Shown here: positions 18,815 through 28,644 of the stretch, one piece after another
Position numbering within the stretch: the first letter of the stretch is position 1
How the letters are laid out: every line of letters begins with the position of its first letter
Assembly (NCBI GenBank): GCA_963811585.1
Contig: CAWERR010000008.1
Location: 620,001-684,000 of the forward strand
Length of the DNA stretch: 64,000 nucleotides
Origin: JACDHG01 sp963811585
Lineage (GTDB): Bacteria; Actinomycetota; Actinomycetes; Propionibacteriales; Nocardioidaceae
Reading direction: 5' to 3'
Position numbers and translations under genes: made by a program
The notes under the pieces: model-generated
What the model was told of the DNA's origin: nothing
What the model saw: the letters and a program-made list of their open reading frames with translations, nothing else
The model's database searches: none

Positions 18815-21335
18815 CTACCCCCGGATCCGGTCGTTGGACGGGTCGAACAGCGGAGTCGCGTCAGCTGCGGCCACCGTGACGGGGTACAGCTCCTCCATGT
18901 AGGAGACCGGAGAGCTGGTTGCCAACGGTGGCCTCGCTCGGCGGCAGGAAGGCCATCAGCACGTGCTTGCCGAGTGACGGCGCCGACCCTGCTGTCGTGA
19001 CGTAGGGGCGGTGCCCGTGCTCGTCGGTGAGGAACCGCCGTCAGCGGTCAGGATCGGCTCTCCGCCGAGCATGTAGCGCTTCATGCCGGACTTCGAGGTG
19101 TGGTCGTCGACGGTCAGCGTGCACAGCACCGCCGTCGGGTCCTCCGCACGTTGCTTGAGATAGGCCTCTCGCCCGACGAACTCGGCCGCCTTGACCTTGG
19201 GGCGCTGCATGCCGGCCTCGATGATCGTGCGCTCGCGAGTCGAGCTCGAAGCCGAACGCGCGGTAGCCCTTCTCGATCCGGCCAGTGGTGCCGTAGACGC
19301 CGATCCCGACCGGGACCGCGCCATGCGGCTGGCCGGCCTCGTGCAGCATGCGCCACAGCCGGGCGCCCTGCTCGATCGGCACGTGCAGCTCCCAGCCGAG
19401 CTCGCCGACGTACGAGATCCGCGACGCCAGCACCGACAGCGAGTCGACCTCGATGTCGCGGCAGGTGCCGAAGCCGAAGCCCTCGTGGCTGACGTCGTCG
19501 CGGGTGAGCGAGGCGAGGATGTCGCGCGCGCTCGGACCCCAGAGGCCGATCGTCGTGTATGACGACGTGAGGTCGACTACCGAGGCTGTCCCGTCCTTCG
19601 GCATCCGGTCGGCGAACCACTTGCGGTCGACCATGCCGTGCGCGCCACCGGTGACGACGCGGAAGCGGTCGTGCGCGAGCCGCATCACCGTCAGGTCGGA
19701 GCGGAAGCCGCCCCGCTCGTCGAGCACGGGCGTGTAGATGACGCGGCCGAGCGACGACATCGGACTGCGCGACGCACGATCGACTGCACGGCCTCGAGCG
19801 CACCCGGGCCGACGACGTCGAAGATCGCGAACGCCGAGAGGTCGATGATGCCGGCGCGGTCGCGCATGGCCAGGTGCTCGGCGTTGATGATCGGTGACCA
19901 CCACCGCGAGTCCCACTCGTGCTCGCGCGGCATCACCCGGTCGCCGTACTCCTCGAGCAGGCCCTGGTTGGACTCGTACCACATCGGGCGCTCCCAGCCG
20001 GCCGCCTCGACGAAGACCGCACCGAGCTCGACCTCGGCAGCGTGCATCGGCGCGAGCCGCTGGTTGCGGTCGGTCTCGTACTGCTCGCCCGGGTGGATGA
20101 TCCCGTAGGTCTTGTTGAACGCCTCGCTCGTGCGCGACCGGATGTGCGCGCGCGTGCTGCTGGTGCGGGTAGAAGCGCGCGATGTCTGAGTGCGCGAGGT
20201 CGATCTCGGGCAGGCCGTCGGTCATCCACTCGGCGACCGCGCGGCCGACGCCAGGGCCTTCCTTGATCCAGACGGCCGCGGCCGACCACAGCCCCTTGAC
20301 CTCCGGTGTCTCGCCGAGGATCGGCGCGCCGTCAGGGGTCAAGCGACAGCAGGCCGTTGATCGCGTAGCGGATCTCCGCACCCTCGGCGCCGAGCAGGTC
20401 GGGCATCAGCTCGTAGGCCTGCTCGAGCTGCGGGTCGAAGTCCTCGGCGTGAACGGCAGCTCGGTCGGCGACAGCTTGGCCTGCTCGATCGAGGGGATGT
20501 CTTCTGGGTCGTGAAGGATCGGCCGGTGCGCGTACGAGCCGACCTCCATGTCGGCGCCGTGCTGTCGCTCGTAGCAGAACGTGTCCATGTCGCGGACGAT
20601 CGGGAAGGAGATCTCGCCCTCCTTCTCCGCAAGGACGGGCACCGGGCCGACGCTGATCATCTGGTGCACGGCCGGGGTCAGCGGGATGTGCGCGCCGGCC
20701 ATCTTCGCGATCTTGGGGCTCCACACCCCGCAGGCGACGACGACCGTCTCGGCTTCGATGTCGCCGCCGGTCGTGCGGACGCGCCGGATGCGGCCCGCCT
20801 CGACGTCAAGGCCGGTCACCTCGACGGTCGGTACGACGGTGAGGGCGCCAAGCTCGAAGGCGCGCTCGCGCATGATCGTGCCGGCGCGCAGCGAGTCGAC
20901 CACGCCGACCGAGGGCGTCCAGAACGCGCCGATGATCTGGGCCGGGTCGAGGAACGGGACCTTCTCGACGACCTGCTCGGGCGTGACGAGCTCGGACTCG
21001 ATGCCCCAGATCCGTGCCGACGACATCCGCCGGCGCAGCTCCTCCATCCGCTCCTCGGTGCGCGCCACCTCGAAGCCGCCGGACTCGGTGAAGACGCCCA
21101 TCTCCTTGTACTGGCGCATCGAGTCGAGCGTCAGGTCGGTGATCTCACGGGAGTGGTCGACCGGGAAGATGAAGTTGGACGCGTGTCCGGTCGAGCCGCC
21201 CGGGTTGGGGAGTGCTCCCTTGTCGATCTGGACGATGTCGCGCCAGCCGAGTCGGGCCAGGTGGTAGACGAGGCTGTTGCCGACGATGCCCGCCCCGATC
21301 ACCACCACGCGTGCGCTGGTGGGGAGTGTTGCCAT
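18815..21335 (-). CDS. Dimethylglycine dehydrogenase-type FAD/folate enzyme (DAO-GcvT fusion)
   Basis: About 840 residues, matching the dimethylglycine/sarcosine dehydrogenase family, which oxidatively demethylates its substrate and transfers the one-carbon unit to THF as methylene-THF. The FAD-binding DAO domain (residues 1-430) begins ARVVVIGAGIVGNSLVYHLA; GGSTGHASNF is the covalent-flavin region in relatives; later WSAAAVWIKEGPGVGRAVAEW. The C-terminal half is GcvT-like: SYTTIGLWGPSARDILASL, SYVGELGWELHVPIEQG, KGYRAFGFELDS, EAGMQRPKVKAAEFVGREAY, VDDHTSKSGMKRYMLGGEP, ending LFDPSNDRIRG. ATG 21335 follows GGAAAGG. Indels near 20450, 20335, 20145, 19770, 19235, 19040, 18980 and 18910. Dimethylglycine as substrate follows from the betaine methyltransferase on the same island; sarcosine cannot be excluded. 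Confidence 0.85.
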
Positions 21336-21373
21336 CTCGACGCCTTTCCGCAGTACTCGCACTCGCCGAGCAC

Positions 21374-21392
21374 GTGTTGCGTATGTTGCAAC
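21374..21392. promoter_or_regulatory. Operator-like palindrome before the dimethylglycine dehydrogenase operon
   Basis: GTTGC-N7-GCAAC occupies 21376-21392, 40 bases upstream of the start codon. Read on the gene's strand it gives GTTGC-AAC-ATACGCA, identical to the betB site at 9451-9465 except for the three central bases. GTGTTGCGTA (21374-21383) also matches 9431-9440 exactly. This suggests one regulator, probably the second IclR protein, controls both transcription units. The rest of the intergenic region to 21462 shows nothing else I can name. Confidence 0.55.
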
Positions 21393-21462
21393 GACGCCTC
21401 ACGATAGGAGACAAGTCTGCCACCTTCGTTCACCGTCGTGTCAAGCGAGGTGAGCCGTTCGG

Positions 21463-22455
21463 TCAGCCGATCAGGCCGAGCTCGGTGACCGCGTCGCGCT
21501 CCTCACCGAGCTCGGCGGCGCTGGCGTCGATCCGCTGCCGCGAGAAGTCGTCGATGTCGAGGCCCTGCACGATCTCCCAGTTGCCGTCCTTGGTGGTGAC
21601 AGGGAACGACGAGACAGGCCCTTCCGGTACGCCGTAGGACCCGTCCGAGCGCACCGCCATCGACGTCCAGTCGCCGTCCTTGGTGCCGAGCAGCCAGTCG
21701 CGGGCTGAGTCGACGGTGGCGCTGGCGGCGCTGGCCGCACTGGACGCGCCGCGCGCCTCGATGATCGCGGCACCGCGCTTCTGCACGGTCGGGATGAAGT
21801 CGTTCTCGATCCAGGCCTGGTCGTCGACGACCTCGGCCGCGTTCCTGCCGCCGACCTCGGCATGGAAGATGTCGGGGTACTGGGTCGCCGAGTGGTTGCC
21901 CCAGATGGTCATCTTCTTGATGTCGGTGACGCTGCGCCGGTCTTCGCGGCGAGCTGGGCGAGCGCGCGGTTGTGGTCGAGACGGGTCAGCGCGCAGAAGC
22001 GCTCGCGGCGGGACGTCAGGTGCGTTGCTCATCGCGATCAGCGCGTTGGTGTTGGCCGGGTTGCCGGTGACGGCGATGCGAACGTCGTCGGCCGCGTGGT
22101 CGTTGATCGCCTTGCCCTGGCCGGTGAAGATCGCGCCGTTCGCCTCGAGCAGGTCGCCGCGCTCCATCCCCTTGGTGCGTGGCCGGGCTCCGACGAGCAG
22201 GGCGAGGTTGACGCCGTCGAAGATCACGTTCGGGTCGTCGCCGATCTCGACGCTGGCGAGCATGGGGAAGGCGCAGTCGTCGAGCTCCATCACGACCCCC
22301 TCGAGCGCCTTCAGGGCCGGCGTGATCTCCAGCAGGCGGAGCTCTACCGGGGTGTCCGGGCCGAGCAGCGAACCGCTGGCGATCCGGAAGAGGAGGCTGT
22401 AGCCGATCTGGCCGGCGGCGCCGGTGACGGCGACCTTGACGGGGGTTGCGGTCAC
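21463..22455 (-). CDS. mdh: Malate dehydrogenase
   Basis: NAD-dependent oxidation of malate to oxaloacetate in the TCA cycle. 330 residues, the size of the actinobacterial MDH clade related to cytosolic enzymes. The nucleotide fold is VKVAVTGAAGQIGYSLLFRI; the substrate loop region is GARPRTKGMERGDLL, followed by VTGNPANTNALIAMSNAPDV. Further conserved segments are IWGNHSATQYPDIFHAEVGG (histidine proton acceptor in NHSATQ) and SMAVRSDGSYGVPEGPVSSF. Two compensating indels near 22012 and 21945 scramble about 25 residues around the expected DHNRA segment, then the frame is restored. GTG 22455 follows CCAGGAG. It probably has its own promoter in 22456-22608, where I see no gene. Confidence 0.92.
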   Translation of the reverse strand: MTATPVKVAVTGAAGQIGYSLLFRIASGSLLGPDTPVELRLLEITPALKALEGVVMELDDCAFPMLASVEIGDDPNVIFDGVNLALLVGARPRTKGMERGDLLEANGAIFTGQGKAINDHAADDVRIAVTGNPANTNALIAMSNAPDVPPRALLRADPSRPQPRARPARREDRRSVTDIKKMTIWGNHSATQYPDIFHAEVGGRNAAEVVDDQAWIENDFIPTVQKRGAAIIEARGASSAASAASATVDSARDWLLGTKDGDWTSMAVRSDGSYGVPEGPVSSFPVTTKDGNWEIVQGLDIDDFSRQRIDASAAELGEERDAVTELGLIG

Positions 22456-22608
22456 GGAGACTCCTGGGTCTAGGGCTTCATGTCTGGCGCGGTCGCGGGT
22501 GTGGCATCCGCGTCATACGACCCGTGTGACGCTAGCAAGTCCGCGGCGTTTCGGCTTGCCAGGGTCATCGCTGTTTCGGACGTATGCCGTCGAGTCTGGT
22601 CACGCGAG

Positions 22609-23691
22609 TCACAGGGGAGGCAGGCCCATGCAGCCGCGCAGGGTGTTCTCGACGCCCTCCACCGGGGTGTAGTCGCCGAGGCTGCCGGTGACAAAGGCGA
22701 TGGCGTACTGGCCGACCACGCTCCAGTAGCCGAGGTGGCCGCCGATCCCGCCCATGCCGTAGCCGTCACTGTCGACCCCGAAGCCAAGCCCCCAAGCGGT
22801 CTCGACGCCGAGCACCTGGTCGATGCCTTCCGTGACGATCGACGTGGCCTCGTCCAGCAAGCCGGGCGACAGGAGCTCACCGGCCGCGAGTGCGCGTAGA
22901 AGCTGGCGATCGCGCGGGCCGTCCCGTGGCCGTTGATGGCCGGGATCTCGGCTGAGCGCCACTCGGGAGAGTTGACGACCGCGGCCTCCAGCGCCCCTGG
23001 CGGGTTGCGGATGGCGCGGTCGAAGAGCGGCGGGCGTCCTTTGGACAACTCTGGGCCGAACGCCTCGTCGAACCCCGTCAGCTCGACGACTCGACCGTGG
23101 TCCGACGGGTCGAGGCCGAAGCCGAAGTCCAACCCACGCGGACCGCATACCTCGTCACGGAGATAGCGGCCGAGCGTGCGTCCGTCGACCCGTCGGACGA
23201 CCTCACCCACCAGATGGCCGTAAAACAAGGCGGATTCGCCATGCGCCGTGCCCGGCGGCCACGTCGGCTCTTGTCGGGCGAGCAGCGCGCACATCGCATC
23301 CCAGTCGAAGAACACCTCGGTGGGCGCGGGGTCGTCGAGGGCGACGATGCCGGCCTGGTGAGACAGCAACTCTCGCACCGTGGCGTCGGCCGTCAGCTCC
23401 GGCCAGTAGCGCCGGACGCGGTCGTCCAGACCGACCAACCCGCGGTCGACGAGGCTGAGCACACACACCGCCGCGAAGGGTTTGGTCACCGAGTAGGGCT
23501 GCGCCAAGCGTGTCGCGAGCCCACGGTCGCGTCTGCGCCGCGTCGGCCCAACCGCCCCAGAGGTCGACTACCCACGCACCGTCGTGCCAGATGGCCACCG
23601 CCGCGCCCGTCCCGGGTGCGGTGTCGATGACGTGCTCGAACGCTTCCCGGACCGGCTCGTACGACGGATGCACGGTTCCCTCGACGGCCAT
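22609..23691 (-). CDS. Serine hydrolase, class C beta-lactamase/esterase family
   Basis: About 360 residues. The catalytic SxxK motif is in AQPYSVTKPFAAVCVLSLVD, and the region around LFYGHLVGEVVRRVDG supplies the second-motif tyrosine area. The fold continues VRELLSHQAGIVALDDP, WPPGTAHGESALFYGH, GYGMGGIGGHLGYWSVVGQY and ends LRGCMGLPPL. Such proteins are mostly EstB-type esterases or peptidases; resistance to beta-lactams is not implied. The start is taken as ATG 23691 (MAVEGTVHPSYEPV) with an upstream ATG at 23712 possible. One indel near 23510 and one near 22890 break the frame. It is oriented with mdh and divergent from icd. Confidence 0.82.
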
Positions 23692-23770
23692 CGCGCCATC
23701 CTGGCAGACCACTCATGCCGGCGGGGGTGCGCGAGGGAGGCGGTTCGACGGCACACCTGCCCTGAGATAT

Positions 23771-23782
23771 CTTGATGTCAAG
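23771..23782. promoter_or_regulatory. Palindrome upstream of icd
   Basis: CTTGA-TG-TCAAG is a 5+5 inverted repeat 27 bases before the icd start codon, preceded by TAT and inside the only AT-richer patch of the 118-bp gap between the divergent hydrolase gene and icd. It may be an operator or part of the promoter. The binding factor is unknown. Confidence 0.35.
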
Positions 23783-23809
23783 CAATCTGCGAAAGGGCCC
23801 AGAGACCAC

Positions 23810-25031
23810 ATGGCGAAGATCAAGGTGACCAACCCCGTCGTCGAGCTCGACGGCGACGAGATGACGCGGATCATCTGGCAGTTCATCAAGGACCGGCTGA
23901 TCCATCCCTACCTCGACATCGATCTCCAGTACTACGACCTCGGCATCGAGAGCCGCGACGCGACCGACGACCAGATCACGGTCGACGCGGCCAACGCGAT
24001 CAAGAAGCACGGCGTCGGCGTCAAGTGCGCGACGATCACGCCCGACGAGGCGCGGGTCGAGGAGTTCGGCCTGAAGAAGATGTGGGTGTCGCCGAACGGC
24101 ACGATCCGCAACATCCTCGGCGGCGTGGTGTTCCGCGAGCCGATCATCATCAGCAACATCCCGCGGCTCGTGCCCGGGCTGGACGAAGCCGATCATCATC
24201 GGCCGTCACGCCCACGGCGACCAGTACAAGGCGACGAACTTCAAGGTGCCTGGCGCAGGCACGGTCACGATCACCTACACCCCGGCCGACGGCTCGGAGC
24301 CGATCGAGCACGAGGTCGTCAAGATGCCCGAGGATGGCGGCGTCGTGATGGGGATGTACAACTTCAACAAGTCGATCGAGGACTTCGCGCGGGCGTCCTT
24401 CGTCGTACGGCCTGCAGCGCGAGTACCCCGTCTACATGTCCACCAAGAACACCATCCTCAAGGCGTACGACGGTGCGTTCAAGGACATCTTCGCCGCACG
24501 TGTTCGAGGCGGAGTTCAAGGCCGACTTCGAGGCCAACGGGCCTGACCTACGAGCACCGGCTGATCGACGACATGGTCGCGGCCGCGATGAAGTGGGAGG
24601 GCGGCTACGTCTGGGCCTGCAAGAACTACGACGGCGACGTGCAGTCCGACACGGTCGCGCAGGGCTTCGGCTCGCTCGGCCTGATGACGTCGGTGCTGAT
24701 GACGCCGGACGGCAAGACCGTCGAGGCCGAGGCCGCGCACGGCACGGTGACCCGCCACTTCCGCCAGCACCAGCAGGGCAAGCCGACGTCGACGAACCCG
24801 ATCGCGTCGATCTTCGCGTGGACCGGCGGCCTCAAGCACCGCGGCAAGCTCGACGGCACCCCCGAGGTCACCGGCTTCGCCGAGGCGCTCGAGCAGGTCT
24901 GCGTCGAGACCGTCGAGAGCGGCAAGATGACCAAGGACCTCGCGCTGCTGGTCGGCCCGGACCAGGCGTTCCTCACCACCGAGGAGTTCCTCGCCGCGCT
25001 CGACGAGAACCTGGCCGCCAAGCTCGCCTGA
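23810..25031 (+). CDS. icd: NADP-dependent isocitrate dehydrogenase, eukaryote-like homodimeric type
   Basis: Converts isocitrate to 2-oxoglutarate with NADPH. About 405 residues, the dimeric eukaryote-like class rather than the monomeric 740-residue class also found in actinobacteria. It starts MAKIKVTNPVVELDGDEMTR and shows KCATITPDEARVEEFGLKKM, SPNGTIRNILGGVVFREPII, then MKWEGGYVWACKNYDGDVQS, EAAHGTVTRHFRQHQQGKPT and the end FLAALDENLAAKLA. Single extra bases near 24186, 24408, 24496 and 24544 break the frame; removing one base at each restores the family sequence, for example VFEAEFKADFEANG. ATG 23810 follows AAAGGG at a slightly long spacing. Confidence 0.92.
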
Positions 25032-25035
25032 CCGA

Positions 25036-26124
25036 TCAGCCTGACTTGTAGGCGATGCGGTGCGCGCCTCGGCTCGGCTGAACGACAGACACGTCGGCGG
25101 GAGCCCACGCGCGGTCACGGTATGCCGCCTGCACACGAGTTTCGACCGCCTCGACATCGCTCACACGCGCCAACACAACGGCACATCCACCGAACCCGCC
25201 GCCGGTCATCCGAGCCCCAAGTGCTCCCGCAGCAACGGCAGCATCGACCGCCACGTCGAGCTCGTCGCACGACACCTCGAAGTCGTCTCGCAGGGACTCG
25301 TGTGACGCGGTGAGGAACGCGCCGATATCGCCGGGCCGCCCGGCGTCGAGGATCTCGGCCACTTCACTGACGCGGGCGATCTCGCTGACCACATGATGTG
25401 CGCGCCGCCGCAGCGTCTCGTCGGAGAGCCCCGCCACCTGATCGAGAGTGGCAGAACGCAGCGAGTCGAGGGTCAGCGCCGATGCGGCAGCCTCGCAGTC
25501 GTGGCGTCGAGCGGCATACTCGCCAGCCACCAATGCATGGTGAGCATGGGTGTCGACGACCATGAGCCGCAGCCCGTGGCTGCTCACGTCGAACGGGACC
25601 TGCCGGGTGGTGAGGTCGCGACAGTCGAGGAGCAGGGCATGGCCGTCCGTGCAGAGCATCGACGCCAGCTGGTCCATCGGTCCGGTGGGCACACCGACGT
25701 ACTCGTTCTCTGCCCGTCTGGCGAGCGTCGCCAGCCGTGGAGCCGTCAGACCGAGGTCGAGCTCGTCGGCGATCGCCGCAGCCACCGCGCATTCGAGCGC
25801 GGCCGAAGAAGACAGACCAGCACCGACCGGCACGTCGCTGTCGCTGTCGATCTGGAGGCCCGGCAGCGCAGCTCCGGTTTCCGCCAGCGCCCAGACCACC
25901 CCGGCGACGTATGCCGCCCAGCCCTCGACGTCACCAGGCTGCGTGGCGACGTGAAACTCAACCGCATCACCTCGGGAACGCACCGCGACCGTGTCACCTG
26001 GCCGGACTGAGACAGTCGCAACCGTCACCCAGGGCAACGCAAACGGCAGGACCAGCCCATCTTGGTAGTCGACGTGCTCACCGATCAGGTTGACGCGACC
26101 AGGCGCCGCCCATCGAGCCGTCAC
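25036..26124 (-). CDS. galK: Galactokinase
   Basis: Phosphorylates alpha-D-galactose to galactose 1-phosphate. 362 residues, uninterrupted. The substrate motif is GRVNLIGEHVDYQDGLVLPF, the GHMP ATP-binding motif VPVGAGLSSSAALECAVAAA, and the third GHMP motif GALGARMTGGGFGGCAVVLA. The aspartate base lies in VGVPTGPMDQLASM. Translation begins at GTG 26124. It ends 4 bases from the converging icd stop. No other Leloir pathway gene is present nearby, so it stands alone here. The intact frame contrasts with icd next to it. Confidence 0.95.
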   Translation of the reverse strand: MTARWAAPGRVNLIGEHVDYQDGLVLPFALPWVTVATVSVRPGDTVAVRSRGDAVEFHVATQPGDVEGWAAYVAGVVWALAETGAALPGLQIDSDSDVPVGAGLSSSAALECAVAAAIADELDLGLTAPRLATLARRAENEYVGVPTGPMDQLASMLCTDGHALLLDCRDLTTRQVPFDVSSHGLRLMVVDTHAHHALVAGEYAARRHDCEAAASALTLDSLRSATLDQVAGLSDETLRRRAHHVVSEIARVSEVAEILDAGRPGDIGAFLTASHESLRDDFEVSCDELDVAVDAAVAAGALGARMTGGGFGGCAVVLARVSDVEAVETRVQAAYRDRAWAPADVSVVQPSRGAHRIAYKSG

Positions 26125-26170
26125 TCGCCTTCTCCCGAAGTGGCCGACAGTGGGCTGGCCATGGCCGACC

Positions 26171-27322
26171 TCATGTCGGCCGCTTGATGGCGAAGAACTC
26201 GGGCGCGAGCAGGTCGAAGCGGATCAGGTCTACGATCCGACCGTCCTCGAGGTCGTAGTTCTGTCGATCACGACCGGTCTCGGTGAAGCCCAGCGACCGA
26301 GCGACGCCGAGAGATGCGAGGTTGCCATCGCCGGCGCCGAGCGAGACTCGGCCAAGGCCAAGGCCCCCATCGTCTTGAGGCGTGAACGCGTGACGAAGGG
26401 CGAGCACCAGCCCGGCTTTCAAGTAGCCGCGCCCGCGCGCATCGGGATGCGTCCGGTATCCGACTTCCGCTGAGTTGTAGTCGAGCCCGGTCAGTCCGAA
26501 CAGGTTCAACGTCCCGAGGTAGCGGTCGTCGGAAAGATCGGCGATGGTCCACTCCACCGCGGCGCCGGTTGCGCAACCGACTGCGCGGCTGGCGAGGTGA
26601 CGCCGAAACGCGGCTGGATCGCGCGCGAACGGAATCGTGGCGAGCCAGACCATCGACTCGGCGTCGTTGCTGGTCTCGAGAAACCCTTGCTCGTCGTCGA
26701 TCCGGACGGGACGCAACCGGACCTTGTCGTCTTCGAGGACAACCGGGTCGAGCCAACGAGTCTTCGGTTCACGCGAGTCGGTGGCCAACAACGACGCCCG
26801 CCACGCGTTCATGGGTTCACCGCGACGCGACAACCTGGCACGCGTGGTTCCCTCGAACGTGAAGCCGTTCTTCCAAGCGACCTTCAGTGAGGCGGCGTTG
26901 CCCTCGTACGCTTCCCAGCTGATCGCCTTGAGTCCCTGGTCCTTGAACGCCCAGTCGGTGATCAGCCGCACCGCAGTCGTCATGACGCCCCGACCGCATA
27001 CGCCGGGATGGGCACCGAACCCGATCTCGCCCCACCCTGATCCCGAGTTGCGCACGTTGATCGAGCCGGCAAATCGACTCGCGCCTGCTCCACCGACTGC
27101 CTCGATCGCGAACGCCCAGACCTCGTCGTTCTCCCACGGTTCCTTGCGTCCCGCCAAGAACCCCTTGGCGTCCTCGCGAGAGTAGGGAACCGGGATGGCG
27201 GTGAACAGCTGCATGTCCGGGTCGTTGCACTGCTCGACGATGCCGTCTAGGTCGTCTTGTCGGTGCGCACGCAAGGTCACTTGCCCGTCGGAGAGGACGG
27301 GTACGTCGTCGGGGTAGGTCAC
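26171..27322 (-). CDS. Tandem GNAT acetyltransferase, two domains (copy 1)
   Basis: About 383 residues with two RimJ/RimL-like N-acetyltransferase domains. Domain 1 (residues 1-170): LSDGQVTLRAHRQDDLDGIV, WGEIGFGAHPGVCGRGVMTT, EGNAASLKVAWKNGFTFEGT. Domain 2 (185-380): DDKVRLRPVRIDDEQGFLET, SAEVGYRTHPDARGRGYLKA, DGNLASLGVARSLGFTETGR. The CGRGVM and ARGRGY turns are acetyl-CoA pyrophosphate loops, so both domains could bind cofactor. Start GTG 27322 has GGGAGG upstream and overlaps the stop of the paralogue before it by four bases; the frame stays open further upstream. The frame is intact. Substrate unknown. Confidence 0.82.
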   Translation of the reverse strand: MTYPDDVPVLSDGQVTLRAHRQDDLDGIVEQCNDPDMQLFTAIPVPYSREDAKGFLAGRKEPWENDEVWAFAIEAVGGAGASRFAGSINVRNSGSGWGEIGFGAHPGVCGRGVMTTAVRLITDWAFKDQGLKAISWEAYEGNAASLKVAWKNGFTFEGTTRARLSRRGEPMNAWRASLLATDSREPKTRWLDPVVLEDDKVRLRPVRIDDEQGFLETSNDAESMVWLATIPFARDPAAFRRHLASRAVGCATGAAVEWTIADLSDDRYLGTLNLFGLTGLDYNSAEVGYRTHPDARGRGYLKAGLVLALRHAFTPQDDGGLGLGRVSLGAGDGNLASLGVARSLGFTETGRDRQNYDLEDGRIVDLIRFDLLAPEFFAIKRPT

Positions 27323-28493
27323 GTACGACCCGCCTCCCACTCGTCGCGGAGCAGGTCGAGACACACCATGTCGTCGTACTCGCCGTCACCGGTCTTCTCC
27401 GACAGCCGCTCCCGGCCAAACTCCGTGAATCCGTTGGCGCGGGCGACGTGCTGTGAGGCGTCGTTGCCGGCGGCGGCCTTGATGAACGCTCGGTGCATCC
27501 CCAGGCCGCCCTCGGCAGTGTCGGCGAACAGGAAGCCCAACGCGAGCGACACAGCCTCGGTCACCACCCCGCGACCTCGTGCGTGCGGGTGACTCCAGTA
27601 GCCGATCTCCGCGCTGGTGCGGCGCAGGCGCGGCAGCCCGACGTTGGCAAGCATCACATCGGAGGTTGGGTCTGCGGCCGCCCACTGCACCTGCTTGCCC
27701 TCCGCTTGGCCGAGCCGGACCCGAGCGAGGTAGTCGCGGGCGTCTTGTCCGGTGTAGGGCGACGGAAGGAGTGGCAGCCAGTGCTGAGCGCGCTCGTCGG
27801 AGCAGCCCTCGACGATTCTGTCCACGTCGCTGTCCTGCAGCGGGCGTAGCACGACTCGCTCGCCCTTGAGCACGGGTGGGGTCGAACCAGGCGCTGGTGG
27901 GCTCGCGCGGGTCGTTCTTGTGGAGCGTGGCGATCCACGTGTCCAGATGCTCTCCCCGGTGGTAGAGCCAGCGACGGGCAGTTCCTCCGAACGTGAAGCC
28001 GGTCTTCCACGCGACCCGGCGGGACGCGAGGTTCCCCTCATTCGCCAGCCAGATCACGGTCTCGAGTCCACGCTCGTCGAAGCCCCAGTCGAGCAGCAGG
28101 TTGACGGCGGTCGTCATGACGCCCCGACCGCGGATCGCCGGGTGCGCGCCGAACGCGAGCTCGGCGCGCCGGTCACCCTCGTCGCGCAGCGACAAGCACC
28201 CGCCGAAGCGGCGGCGCCGTCGGGGTGCGTGGCTCTCGATCGCGAAGATCAACTCCTTCTCGCTCTTCCACATCTCTGGCACCGACGAGCCGGCGAACTC
28301 GACGCGCCATCTCCGCGGTGTAGTCGAGCGGCACGGTCGTCCACTGCGACGGACACCGGGTCGGTGCACTGTTCGACGATGCGTCGGCGTCGTCGAGGCG
28401 GTGCGCCCGCAAGGTGACGTCGCCATCAGTCAGAGTCGGCACGTCGTCGGGGAACGCATGTCGCAACCCTGCCCGCTGGCGCTGTGCCCTCAA
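27319..28493 (-). CDS. Tandem GNAT acetyltransferase, two domains (copy 2)
   Basis: Paralogue of the next gene with the same two-domain plan, about 390 residues. Domain 1: LTDGDVTLRAHRLDD, RAELAFGAHPAIRGRGVMTT, EGNLASRRVAWKTGFTFGGT. Domain 2: LKGERVVLRPLQDSDVDRIV, SAEIGYWSHPHARGRGVVTE, GNDASQHVARANGFTEFGRE. Both acetyl-CoA loops (IRGRGV, ARGRGV) are kept. Indels near 28375, 28310 and 27885 break the frame. The gene pair probably arose by tandem duplication; the shared FPDDVP or YPDDVP start and WKNGFTF/WKTGFTF motif support this. The likely start is in 28463-28493. 28494-28644 contains no gene I can support. Confidence 0.78.
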
Positions 28494-28644
28494 CCGCGAT
28501 TAGCGATGCAGGCTCCACGCGCGCCGGACCGGGGTCATAAAACGCCTCGGTGAGCGGGCTCCCGTTACCCTGGTCGGGTCATGGACGATCCCTGTAGTAG
28601 CCAGTGCCGCCACGCCGTCCGCCTCGCACCTGAGGCGACATGCA

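Noticed and set aside
22456..22608. Small 32-codon open frame before mdh
   Set aside because: It is only the continuation of an out-of-frame reading of the hydrolase gene, with no ribosome-binding site or similarity.
23810..25031. Programmed ribosomal frameshifting in icd and other broken genes
   Set aside because: Breaks occur several times per gene at unrelated sequences, without slippery heptamers, in genes not known to use frameshifting.
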